64,000 nt of DNA from Limnochordaceae bacterium (GTDB taxonomy: Bacteria > Bacillota > Limnochordia > Limnochordales > DUMU01), in contig JADBKQ010000001.1 in NCBI GenBank assembly GCA_014896305.1, positions 186,001 to 250,000 of the forward strand, read 5' to 3'. Below are positions 56,102 through 64,000 of this stretch, piece by piece (within the stretch, counting starts at the first letter, position 1; every line of letters begins with the position of its first letter). The translations under genes and the position numbers were made by a program. Under the pieces are notes generated by a model. That model was not told where the DNA came from. It saw nothing but the letters and a program-made list of their open reading frames with translations, and did not search any database.

Positions 56102-58603
56102 GGTCAACTCCGCACCGTTTGGGTCCAGTGCAGGCGATGCGGCCACCAGCCGACCGTCTTTCAGGTGAACCAGTTGCACACGCCCACCCCCGACCGTGGT
56201 GGACAACTTCCACGTGTTAGCCCGCTCATCCGAGAAGGTGACCGTGACGTTGGCCGGCCGTGGGTTGCGGTTCACGAGGATGAGGAAACAGCCGCCTGTG
56301 CCGATGCGGCGAAACGCGAATACTTCAGCCAGAGTTGCTGGCTCCCCCTTGGCTGGGTCTGGGCCCAAGTCATGGCCGGCGCCACTTTTGTCTTGTCCTT
56401 GCTCTGGCTCTGGCCCGTGGTCCGTGTTCAATACAATGCGAATGGGTGAGTGCCAGCCGTTGGCGGCGGCCAGCTCGGACCAGAAGCGCGGGTCCGTCGC
56501 CTGACGGGGTGTGACGACCGCGAGGGTCGCCGGGTGGCCGTGCAAGACGGGGGTTGCCGGATTGCCGTGCGGGCTGATGCCGCTGAGCGCTTGGGCCAGG
56601 ATGGAGTCGGGCCGGAAGTTCTCGTCCAGCATGGGAACCTGGCCAGCCAGGACCAGTTGGCCGCCGTTCTGGACATACTGGGCTAGCGCCAACTGCGCCG
56701 TATGACTCAGATAGTCCCAGGACCAGAAGACCACCGCCTTGTATGCGGCCAGTTCGTCGGCCAAGGCTGTGGGAGAGGAAGCGTTCAGATCCACCAGGCG
56801 AAATTCCACGCCGGCGTGTAGCAGGGCGGCCATCAAGGTCTGGGTGGATTGCCAGGCATCGGCGGTCAGCGGCTGCTGCTCCGGCAGGGCGTCCGCGTCG
56901 CGCCCGACCAGATCCGCTACGGCTGAGACAGGTAAGCCAGCCCAACGGTAGTACAGGCGCTCTTCGTTGTAGGGGCCGTAATAACCGATCGCGACGGTGG
57001 CTGGGGCTGACGTTCGGACGAGGTCAGAGCCTGTGGCATTCAAAAACCCAGCGAGTTCCTGAAGTGCACGGTAGGCCGCGCCCGTCTGCCCGTCAGCCCC
57101 GATCGGGGCTGACCCAGGGTAGGGAACGGGGTTGTTGCTATAGGGACGGCCGGCGACCGTGGGGTTCAGGTCTCCGTTCACTAGGGTGTAGACGTTGAAC
57201 CCGTTGAGGAAGGGCAGCAGGTAACGGGAGAGGAAGTCGAAACTGCCCTCATTGCCCCAGCCCCAGTTGAGTTCGGGTGCGTATCGTGGTGACGCCGGGG
57301 CGAGTGCTTGCAGGAGCATGACGCGGTAGATCCCCTGCACAAAGGCGTCTTCGTCGGTGCGCGGGTCCTTGGGCAGCCAGTAGTTCACTCCCAGCCACAT
57401 CGTCTGGCTCATCGGTCCGTAGCTGGCCGGAGCTTCGTCCTCCAGCATGAGGGCGTTGTGATAGAAGGGGACGGTGATACCGGCGCGGCGAAGCATCTCA
57501 CTATATACTCGGAGCACTTGTGCACCGTAGTAGGCTCGAAAGCGAACCCAGTCGCGGTACGGCAGCCAGCGGCGCAGCCGTGCCGAATCCGCAGCCGGAG
57601 CCGGAGCGGCCGACGCATTGCCAGCGGCCGGCGCGCTGGCGCTTGCCCCGGGTTCATCCAGTTGAACCGGAGTGTCGGCCAGCGGGAGCGGGCGCATCCC
57701 TGGCGGATAGACCTCGTCCCAGGCGGCGTAAGTCGTTTGATGAGCCCGGTTGTACGCAACCAGCCCATCTGGCCCAGGGTACTGGTCTTGCAGCCAACCC
57801 CGGTAGAGATCGATCTCGGCCGCACTGTAGCCCCAGGAGAAAGGATCAGCCAGTTCGCTGGTGCTGTAGGGAATCTCGTTCTCCACTTGAACGGCGACCA
57901 GCGGCCCGGCCGGCGCCTGCCAGTCGCGCAAAACCCGGCTCACCCGCTCATACCAGTCCCGCACGGCGGAAATGTAGGCGGGAGCCAGGTAGGCGGGCAA
58001 CGGTTTGCCGTCTTGGCGGAAACCGACCAGCTTCCCCTGCGCATTGCGCGTGAGCGCCTCGGGGTGAGCAGCGGTGAACCAGTCGGGGATCCCCCCGTGC
58101 TGTACCTCCGCACAGATGAAGGGCCCGGGTTTGGCGATGGCGTACATGTGTCGCTCCTGGATCAGCTGGAGCAGGCGAATCAGGTTGCGGCTGGGGTGGG
58201 TGTGGCCGTCGAAGTCGGCCGCGTTGGGAGTGGGCATATGCCAGTTCCACGGGATGTAGAAGGTGACGATTCGTACGCCGGCCGCCCGTACCTGGTCGAG
58301 GCGGGCGGGCCAGTCGGAGGCCGCGATTCGATAGTACGGGAACTCGCCGGTGAGCAGAAATGCCGGCTGGCCGTTCCACAGGAAGTGACCGTCGGTGACT
58401 GATAGCGTGCTGGCTTCTGCCGCTTCAGCCTGGGCTACGACGGAGGGGAGGGAGGCGAACCGATGAACGCGGGGCTGCTGGCCGCAAGCCAGGATCGCCA
58501 AGAGCAGCAAGGCGAGCCCGCCAGTCACCAGCAGGCGAAGCAAGAGTAGATGCAACGTGTGGCTGCCGAGGGTAGCCTGGGGCACGGCCAAAAGATCGTT
58601 CAA
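56090..58603 (-). CDS. GH35 beta-galactosidase lipoprotein
   Basis: The 837-residue enzyme has a long signal region ending in the lipobox AILAC (Cys40), so it should be anchored outside the membrane. The TIM barrel starts LSVTDGHFLWNGQPAFLLTG with GEFPYYRI; the acid/base is Glu243 in VQVENEIPY and the nucleophile is probably the Glu in APELNWGWG. After it come beta-rich domains. GH35 enzymes remove terminal beta-galactose from oligosaccharides. The TTG at 58603 has GGGAGGT eight bases ahead and is preferred over the TTG at 58681. It follows the sugar-binding-protein gene by 88 bases. Confidence 0.9.
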   Translation of the reverse strand: MNDLLAVPQATLGSHTLHLLLLRLLVTGGLALLLLAILACGQQPRVHRFASLPSVVAQAEAAEASTLSVTDGHFLWNGQPAFLLTGEFPYYRIAASDWPARLDQVRAAGVRIVTFYIPWNWHMPTPNAADFDGHTHPSRNLIRLLQLIQERHMYAIAKPGPFICAEVQHGGIPDWFTAAHPEALTRNAQGKLVGFRQDGKPLPAYLAPAYISAVRDWYERVSRVLRDWQAPAGPLVAVQVENEIPYSTSELADPFSWGYSAAEIDLYRGWLQDQYPGPDGLVAYNRAHQTTYAAWDEVYPPGMRPLPLADTPVQLDEPGASASAPAAGNASAAPAPAADSARLRRWLPYRDWVRFRAYYGAQVLRVYSEMLRRAGITVPFYHNALMLEDEAPASYGPMSQTMWLGVNYWLPKDPRTDEDAFVQGIYRVMLLQALAPASPRYAPELNWGWGNEGSFDFLSRYLLPFLNGFNVYTLVNGDLNPTVAGRPYSNNPVPYPGSAPIGADGQTGAAYRALQELAGFLNATGSDLVRTSAPATVAIGYYGPYNEERLYYRWAGLPVSAVADLVGRDADALPEQQPLTADAWQSTQTLMAALLHAGVEFRLVDLNASSPTALADELAAYKAVVFWSWDYLSHTAQLALAQYVQNGGQLVLAGQVPMLDENFRPDSILAQALSGISPHGNPATPVLHGHPATLAVVTPRQATDPRFWSELAAANGWHSPIRIVLNTDHGPEPEQGQDKSGAGHDLGPDPAKGEPATLAEVFAFRRIGTGGCFLILVNRNPRPANVTVTFSDERANTWKLSTTVGGGRVQLVHLKDGRLVAASPALDPNGAELTRGQ

Positions 58604-58691
58604 TCGGTTCGACCTCCCATTTGTCCCTGTTCCGGGTGTTGGCTTGCGTCGGGAAACGCAGGCCAAGCCTATCTGGAGCAACGGTCCGGTG

Positions 58692-60050
58692 TCACTTGAG
58701 CCCCATCGCCTGTCGAGCCAGCGGCATGACCGTGTCGAGGGCCTGGTTCACCGTAATCTTGCCGTTGAACATGTCGATGAACGGCCCCCAGGTGGCATCG
58801 CCTACCTTATTGAAGGCCGGGAAGACCGGCTCGAGGTAGCCGTGTTGGGCTGCCTCCAAGAAGATCAGGTTGTGCTGCGGCGGCGTGGAGTGGACGAACG
58901 CGGAAGACGCGGCGGCCGACGCCCGCGACGGCACAACCTGGCCATCAGCGGCGAGCTGTAGTTGCGCTTCAGGGCTGACCAGCCATTGCAGCAGTTGCCA
59001 GGCGGCTTCCTTCTTGGTGGATGTTTTCGGGATGGCGTAAATGCCAGTGAAGAGGGCAGTCGCCTGGCGCTCCTTGTAGGGCATGACGACGACGTCGAAG
59101 TTGAAGTCTTTCAGGGAACGCAGCCCGGGAACGACCCAGCGGCCGGTGGGATACATGGCCGCTCGCCCTTGCACAAAGAGGTTCCAGTGCCCACCGAGCT
59201 TGTCGGCCTCTTCAGGGCTGGGAACCACATGGTAGACGTGGATGAGGTCTACCAGGAACTGCAGCCCCTGGCGAGCCTTGGGAGAGTCGAAAACCGGCTC
59301 TTTGTACCCTGGCGAGAAGATATCGCCACCATTGGTGAGAATCCAGGGGAACCACAGCCCCCACCACCAGTCTGTGGCCATGCCAAAGCGCGGGGTAGCG
59401 GCGTTGGGCGCACTGAGCTTCCTGGACACGTTCAAGAAGTTGTCCCAGTTCCAGGCCTGGCGGTCGTGGTAGTCGTTAGGCGAGGGAAGGCCGGCGGTGG
59501 CGAAAGAGTCCACGTTGTAGTAGAGCACGAGCGGGGAGACATCCCGCGGGATACCATACAGGCCGCCCTGCCAGCGGAATGGATCGACCGCGGAGGGGAA
59601 GAAGTCGGCCAGGTTAAAGGAAGGGCTCTTGGCGACAAACGGAGTCAGATCCGTCAGGACGCCATCACGAATGAACTGGGCGGAGTTTTGCCCGCCGTAC
59701 CAGAAAAGATCTGGCGCCGTGTTCGTTGCCAGCATCGTGGGGATCTTCTCATAGTAGTTGCCGCTGAGCTGGACGAACTCGACTTTGATATCCGGATGGG
59801 CCACCTGAAACTTGTCGATCAGATCCTGGTAGTTGGCGACCTCCTTCTGGTCGCCCGTCTGCATGGTGAAAGTGATCCGTGTAGTGGCGGCCAGCGTGGA
59901 AGCGGGAAGTGCCAGTGTAAGGACCAGGAGGGCAGTGGCTGCGAATGTAACGGCCAGGATCGCCCGTGTCGCTCTTGAAGCGAGGGCACGATCCGCTGTC
60001 TGTGGGCCAGGAGCAAGCCGGACCGAACCCGAAGGATCTTGTCGAAGCAT
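58692..60050 (-). CDS. Extracellular sugar-binding protein (family 1 ABC transporter)
   Basis: The 452-residue protein has a signal helix (about 28-52), and the mature part RITFTMQTGDQKEVANYQDL, FQVAHPDIKVEFVQLSGNYY, ASTVDPFRWQ-like and GIPRDVSPLVLYYNVDSF patterns of carbohydrate-binding proteins. With the lipoprotein beta-galactosidase encoded next (88 bases away) it suggests capture of galactose-containing oligosaccharides. AAAAGGGG lies eight bases before the ATG at 60050. No permease genes are in the window, as for the two other binding proteins. Confidence 0.88.
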   Translation of the reverse strand: MLRQDPSGSVRLAPGPQTADRALASRATRAILAVTFAATALLVLTLALPASTLAATTRITFTMQTGDQKEVANYQDLIDKFQVAHPDIKVEFVQLSGNYYEKIPTMLATNTAPDLFWYGGQNSAQFIRDGVLTDLTPFVAKSPSFNLADFFPSAVDPFRWQGGLYGIPRDVSPLVLYYNVDSFATAGLPSPNDYHDRQAWNWDNFLNVSRKLSAPNAATPRFGMATDWWWGLWFPWILTNGGDIFSPGYKEPVFDSPKARQGLQFLVDLIHVYHVVPSPEEADKLGGHWNLFVQGRAAMYPTGRWVVPGLRSLKDFNFDVVVMPYKERQATALFTGIYAIPKTSTKKEAAWQLLQWLVSPEAQLQLAADGQVVPSRASAAASSAFVHSTPPQHNLIFLEAAQHGYLEPVFPAFNKVGDATWGPFIDMFNGKITVNQALDTVMPLARQAMGLK

Positions 60051-60616
60051 TGATTCCACCCCTTTTCTACCTCAATCTTGCAGACGATTGCTGACCCGTG
60101 GGGGGCGGGCCCAGCACGCGCCCTCACCTCCTAGGTAGTACGCTGGCTCGGCTACGGAAGTACGGAGCATCCCTGCGGGCGAGGTGTGGGAGCGTCCAGC
60201 AGCTTTCGCAGCTGGCGTGAGAACGCTCCCATCGGTCATCCAAAGTATACTCCACGGGGGCGGGAATTCCTTCTTGTAAGGCGCATCTTCGCAGGCAAGC
60301 CGTGGCGGTTCATGCCGGACGTTGCCGGCCACAGGCTTGTGAAACAGGTACACGTTACTCGTGTGTGCATTTTGGCGGTAGCCGCAGTGTGGACACTGAA
60401 GGTGGGTACCCTGCCGCTGGACATCTTTGTGGCGAAGAACGCCCACGTACCGGTCGAAGGGCGAGGCGAAAACTGGCTCGTATGCCTTGCCCCACAATAA
60501 GATAGTAAGGAAACGTCTTCCTTACCGGAGGGGTATCCCAGGGAGAGGCTGGTGCCAACTGTAGCCAAAGACGAGACGAAGCCTGGACGGCAGGGCAATT
60601 GTCCAGCCAGTCTACC
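60051..60616. other. Intergenic region upstream of the sugar-binding-protein operon
   Basis: In these 566 bases I see no convincing gene. An inverted repeat TGGGAGCGT (60187-60195) / ACGCTCCCA (60223-60231) encloses a smaller CCAGC/GCTGG stem (60196-60200 and 60211-60215), a nested hairpin in the leader of the minus-strand operon. A minus-strand frame (60072-60497) reads CPHCGYRQNAHTSN, a zinc-ribbon-like string, but it has no ribosome site and otherwise poor composition, so I treat it as a relic or chance. Confidence 0.5.
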
Positions 60617-60985
60617 TCAGGCGACGAAATACGTACCTTGACCGATCGCCAGCAGCTGGCCGGCGTCGTCCCGCAACTCCGAGCGGCCGACCACCAGGTG
60701 ATGCCCCTGGTGAACCACCTGGGCCGTTGCCCGGAGCCGCCCTTGGAGGACTGGGTGGAGGAAGTTCACCTTAAACTCGGCTGTGACCGCCTTCTCCTCC
60801 TCGCCCAGGAGCGTAAAGACGGCCAGACCGAGGGCCTCGTCGCATAGCGTCATAATGACCCCGCCATGCACTATCCCCATCACATTACGGTGGCGATCGT
60901 CTACTACCAGCTCCATGGCTGCCTGGCCTGAGCCAGGCGGACCCGGCAACCGCTGGGCGCCAATCAAATCCGAGAACACCTGCAT
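60617..60985 (-). CDS. PaaI-type hot-dog thioesterase
   Basis: The 122-residue protein carries NVMGIVHGGVIMTLCDEALG, with the HGG-x3-T-x2-D pattern of the PaaI/YbgC thioesterase family, followed by VTAEFKVNFLHPVLQGRLRA and ATAQVVHQGHHLVVGRSELR. It should hydrolyse an acyl-CoA; the substrate is unknown. The ATG at 60985 is preferred because it starts the hot-dog fold directly; the GTG at 61003 is possible. No neighbour suggests a pathway. Confidence 0.88.
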   Translation of the reverse strand: MQVFSDLIGAQRLPGPPGSGQAAMELVVDDRHRNVMGIVHGGVIMTLCDEALGLAVFTLLGEEEKAVTAEFKVNFLHPVLQGRLRATAQVVHQGHHLVVGRSELRDDAGQLLAIGQGTYFVA

Positions 60986-61003
60986 AGCCTCCGTCCAGAT
61001 CAC

Positions 61004-61308
61004 TCTCAGGTTGCTATCTCATTCGATCTCAATGCGCGTAGCTCGGTGCCCCCGGCTCAGTGTTGGCCCGACCGGCTGCAACTCAATGCGTCTCCCGGCG
61101 CTGTCACACTCAGGGGGCGAACTGGCCCGCACCTCATCGTACCCTACCGAAGGAAGATCGTCATCCTTCTCGTGACCATTGCTATTGTTGTGGAGGTTTA
61201 CCCGGGGTGCGCGAGAATAACGGAAGACAGGTAGCACCCGCGCATACACTGCCTCGGGCGCAAGCGTCTGCCCCCAGTCAAGACCTCGAGTTGAAGGAGC
61301 TCGATGCC
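61004..61308. other. Gap before murB
   Basis: The 305 bases between the thioesterase and murB starts hold no clear promoter or terminator. The murB frame runs back through it to 61060, but this part has the composition of noncoding DNA. Confidence 0.45.
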
Positions 61309-62364
61309 ATGGTGGCTGCTCCCGACCAAGGGTTGGCCTCGGAACATACCAGTGGACGAACGCTCGCAGGTTCTTCCCCAGAACTGCTCCATGCGCTAGT
61401 TGCCATCGTGGGGGCGGAGGCGGTTCGAATCAACGAACCCATGGCGCTCCACACTTCCTTTGCCATCGGCGGGCCCGCCGACTACCTTGTCTTTCCCAGT
61501 GAGGTCGAGCAGGTGCAAAGCCTTGTCCGCTATTGCGTCCAGCATTCCCTCCCATATTTCCTCATGGGCAAGGGCACCGACCTGCTGGTTCAAGATGGGG
61601 GTATTCGAGGGGTTGTCATCCAGCTGTCCGAGCGGTTTGCTCGCTGGGCGGTGGTAGGTCACCCCGCGGAGGCCGGGACGGCAGAAGGGAGTCCTGCGGC
61701 CGGTCAGTCCAGTCGCGGCAAGTATCAGCCGGACGAGGTCGAGGTCTGGGCGCAGTCTGGCATCCCTCTACGCCATCTGTGCGAACTCGTTGCCGAACAG
61801 GGGCTGGCTGGTCTCGAGTTTGCCAGCGGCATTCCTGGCACTCTGGGTGGTGCTGTCTTCATGAATGCGGGCGCCTATGGCGGAGAGATGAAGGACGTTC
61901 TCGTGGAGGCAGAGGTGCTGTCGCCCGACGGGCAGCGGCGGTTCAGCCTGAGTAACGAGGGACTGCGACTGGGGTACCGGCACAGTGTGGTGCAGGACCA
62001 AAAACTGATCGTTTTGGCAGCCCGGATGCTGCTTCACCGGGACGAGCCGGCGGCCATCCGGGCTCGTATGGCGGAGCTCTGGCAACGCCGCTGCGAAAAG
62101 CAGCCCCTTGAATACCCGAGCGCCGGCAGCGTGTTCAAGCGGCCGCCGGGCCACTACGTTGGGCCGATGATCCAGGAGCTGGGGTTGCAGGGGACGAAGA
62201 TCGGCGGCGCAGAGGTCTCCACCAAGCATGCGGGGTTCATCGTGAACCGCGGCGGAGCTACGGCCGCCGATGTCCTCCGGCTGATCGCCTTAATCCAAGA
62301 GCGCGTCAAGGAGCGGTTTGGGGTAGATCTGGAGCCTGAGATTCGGATCGTGGGTGAGCCATGA
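61309..62364 (+). CDS. murB: UDP-N-acetylmuramate dehydrogenase (MurB)
   Basis: The flavoprotein reduces UDP-GlcNAc-enolpyruvate in peptidoglycan synthesis. The 351-residue product has about 30 extra residues before the FAD domain: EPMALHTSFAIGGPADYLVF, MGKGTDLLVQDGGIRGVVI, GIPGTLGGAVFMNAGAYGGE, the catalytic serine in SAGSVFKRPPGHYVG, and the C-terminal VSTKHAGFIVNRGGATAADV. An insert of Gly/Ser/Ala/Gln near 130-150 is unusual. The ATG at 61309 follows AAGGAG by nine bases; a GTG at 61207 with GGAGG is an alternative. It is convergent with asparagine synthase. Confidence 0.93.
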   Translation: MVAAPDQGLASEHTSGRTLAGSSPELLHALVAIVGAEAVRINEPMALHTSFAIGGPADYLVFPSEVEQVQSLVRYCVQHSLPYFLMGKGTDLLVQDGGIRGVVIQLSERFARWAVVGHPAEAGTAEGSPAAGQSSRGKYQPDEVEVWAQSGIPLRHLCELVAEQGLAGLEFASGIPGTLGGAVFMNAGAYGGEMKDVLVEAEVLSPDGQRRFSLSNEGLRLGYRHSVVQDQKLIVLAARMLLHRDEPAAIRARMAELWQRRCEKQPLEYPSAGSVFKRPPGHYVGPMIQELGLQGTKIGGAEVSTKHAGFIVNRGGATAADVLRLIALIQERVKERFGVDLEPEIRIVGEP

Positions 62365-62567
62365 GCTCGCTATCGCCCCCCTTTTGGGCCTTGTGCAACC
62401 TCATTGCCGCAGTTATGGCGGCACAAGCTCGCATCTTGTTTTGCTCTCGATTGCCATCCCGGGCGTTCGTTCTGCGTTGAACCCAGCGGGGCGTTTCCAG
62501 CGAGCTCACGCGCGTCGGGTCAGCTGCCGGCTTCCAACTGTGGCCCGGGGCAAACCTAGACGAGGAC

Positions 62568-64000
62568 CTAGACTATGTGAACCTTATACTCCCGCAGCCA
62601 GTAGTCGACCTGGGCCAGATAAGCAAGGAGTTGGGGTCCGGTCATCAACTGCCCGTACCACGGCAAATCCCAGTCTGGCGTGGTGGTTGTCCCCTTCCCG
62701 CCGGTCCCCCATGCCGCTGACGGTTGGGCACTCGCCCGCACGCCGCTGGCCGACGCTGCCACCGATGGAGCCAGCTCTGTTACCCAGACCGTAACCTGCC
62801 TTTGCGCTGCACGGATCCACTGCTCCACCTTTTTCTGGTCGACCAGCTCCAGTAGCGGCGAGGCGGGGTCGTGGACGGCCTCGTCGAGCCAGCTGGCTAC
62901 TGCACGCGTATAGGCAGGGTGGTAGGTCTTGGGATATGGGCTCTTCTTCCGGTTCAGAACGTCGGATGGGAGCACGCCGTCCAACGCTTGCCGTAGGATT
63001 CCCTTGAGTTGCCCTCCGGCTGTCTTCATTTCCCAGGGAATATTCCAAACGTATTCCACCAGCCGGTGGTCTGTGTAGGGAACCCGGACTTCCAACCCCA
63101 CGGCCATGCTCATGCGATCTTTTCTATCCAACAGCGTGGCCATGAAGCGAGTCAGGCTCAAGTAAGCGATCTCCCGCATGCGGGCGTCCCAAGGATCCTC
63201 GCTAGCCAGACGCGGGACTTCGTCCAGCGCCTCCTGATATCGGAGAGCTACATACTGCTCGGGTTGTATGACCTCCCGTACCTCTGGTTTCAGAACCGCC
63301 ATCCTCCAGGGCAGGTTGCGCACCCAGGGAAACGTCTGGCGCGCCTGAATGTCGTCCATACGACGAAACCAGGGGTAGCCACCGAACACTTCGTCCGCAG
63401 CTTCGCCGCTGAGTGCCACCGTTGCCTCCTGTTTGATAGCCCGGGAGAATACGAGGAGCGAGGCATCGATGTCCGCCATCCCGGGGAGATCTCGTGCCCG
63501 TACGGCTGCTTTCAGGGCTTCCACCAGTTCCGGCGTCTGGATGACGACCCGGTGGTGGACGGTGCCCAGATACTCCGAGACTCGACGAGCCCAGGGGTCG
63601 TCGGGGTCAGGCTGGAAATCGCTAGCCTGAAAGAAGCGAGCGTTATCCTGGTACTCCACCGACCAGGTGTGCAGGGGCGCAGCCAGGGCTTGGGCGGCCA
63701 GGGCCGTCACGGCGCTGCTGTCGAGCCCTCCCGACAGCAGGGTGCAGATGGGGACGTCGGAGACGAGTTGGCGACGGACGGTATCGGCCAGCAGTTCGCG
63801 CACGGTTTGCCGGGTGCGTTCGAGACCGTCCAAATGGGGCCGGCTCTGCAGCTGCCAGTATGCTTGCTCGTGGAGACCGCCCCCCCGCTCGAACCGAAGC
63901 CAATGACCGGGACGTAGCTCGTCTACGCCGCGGAAGACTCCGTGTCCGGGAGTACGACCAGGGCCCATGGCGAAGACCTCAGCCAACCCTTCACGATCGA
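62568..64000 (-). CDS. asnB: Asparagine synthase (glutamine-hydrolysing), 5' end cut by window edge
   Basis: The frame is open to the last base, so the start and most of the N-terminal glutaminase domain are missing. Visible are the end of that domain (GHGVFRGVDELRPGHWLRFE), the synthetase PP-loop LLSGGLDSSAVTALAA, LSGEAADEVFGGYPWFRR and AVGLEVRVPYTDHRLVEYVW, all diagnostic. The C-terminus has an Ala/Ser/Gly-rich patch before a final DWDLPWYGQLMTGPQL. It makes asparagine from aspartate and glutamine. It is convergent with murB across about 200 bases. Confidence 0.94.
   Translation of the reverse strand, partial: DREGLAEVFAMGPGRTPGHGVFRGVDELRPGHWLRFERGGGLHEQAYWQLQSRPHLDGLERTRQTVRELLADTVRRQLVSDVPICTLLSGGLDSSAVTALAAQALAAPLHTWSVEYQDNARFFQASDFQPDPDDPWARRVSEYLGTVHHRVVIQTPELVEALKAAVRARDLPGMADIDASLLVFSRAIKQEATVALSGEAADEVFGGYPWFRRMDDIQARQTFPWVRNLPWRMAVLKPEVREVIQPEQYVALRYQEALDEVPRLASEDPWDARMREIAYLSLTRFMATLLDRKDRMSMAVGLEVRVPYTDHRLVEYVWNIPWEMKTAGGQLKGILRQALDGVLPSDVLNRKKSPYPKTYHPAYTRAVASWLDEAVHDPASPLLELVDQKKVEQWIRAAQRQVTVWVTELAPSVAASASGVRASAQPSAAWGTGGKGTTTTPDWDLPWYGQLMTGPQLLAYLAQVDYWLREYKVHIV

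Noticed and set aside
60396-60420. T-box antiterminator
   Set aside because: AAGGTGGGTACC only loosely resembles the conserved T-box string and no specifier stem or synthetase/amino-acid gene follows.
60072-60497. Minus-strand frame with CPHCGYRQNAH, transposase-like zinc ribbon
   Set aside because: Only one CxxC, no transposase catalytic motif, no ribosome site; most of the frame is not protein-like.
60522-60536. Fourth CsoR/CstR-type operator (TTACC-GGAGG-GGTAT)
   Set aside because: The spacer is five rather than six bases, the left half-site is imperfect, and no promoter or gene start fits.

Overview
The window looks like a chromosomal segment of an endospore-forming, high-GC Bacillota (Firmicutes) bacterium, possibly thermophilic. 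The evidence is direct: a complete spore-germinant receptor locus (GerA, GerC and two GerB proteins), a GerMN-domain protein, Bacillus-type ribosome binding sites, many GTG/TTG starts, and thermophile-associated families (tandem-thioredoxin protein disulfide oxidoreductases, adenosine-specific kinase). The gene style resembles Symbiobacterium, Thermaerobacter and Limnochorda relatives, but the genus is a guess. No rRNA, tRNA, CRISPR array, prophage or insertion sequence was recognised.

Layout. 1-7.9 kb: tail of a polyprenyl diphosphate synthase, hflK-hflC, a decayed amidohydrolase tail, nagZ, nifS-thiI and a convergent queT-type transporter. 8-12.2 kb: a lone sugar-binding protein, formate-tetrahydrofolate ligase, ndk and hpt. 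12.2-14.4 kb: an operon gerMN - kinase/nuclease-like fusion - hpt. 14.5-22.5 kb: an ABC exporter and the germination locus. 22.5-33.4 kb: a thiol-redox and stress region holding adenosine-specific kinase, two protein disulfide oxidoreductases, a CsoR-family repressor, a thioredoxin-like protein, a 2-Cys peroxiredoxin, an ABC-F protein, an orphan GroES and a glutaredoxin. 34-41.6 kb: LysE exporter, TPR protein, FabZ, then a sugar cluster (binding protein, Gfo/Idh dehydrogenase, TIM-barrel isomerase). 41.8-45.5 kb: zur-znuACB zinc uptake. 45.5-48.5 kb: a 34-bp-period repeat tract, threonine synthase, a repeat pair and a NifX-like protein. 48.5-52.3 kb: 2-oxoacid dehydrogenase E1alpha-E1beta-E2. 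52.5-64 kb: LiaF-like membrane protein, MFS pump with its ArsR-type regulator, rubrerythrin, a sugar-binding protein with a GH35 beta-galactosidase, a thioesterase, murB and asparagine synthase, which is cut by the window edge.

The most notable signal is a predicted regulon. The 16-bp palindrome ATACC-N6-GGTAT occurs three times, each time on or beside a sigma-A-like promoter: before csoR-pdo1, before glutaredoxin-groES-pdo2, and before the NifX-like gene. This is the architecture of CsoR/CstR operators, and the regulator itself is encoded at the first site. It suggests a copper- or persulfide-responsive thiol-repair response that includes a solitary GroES and a disulfide oxidoreductase lacking its N-terminal CxxC. 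Other points of interest are the kinase-nuclease fusion beside hpt, a divergent GerAC/GerBB locus with a probable CTG start, several degenerate repeat tracts, and an unlisted 23-residue membrane peptide gene.
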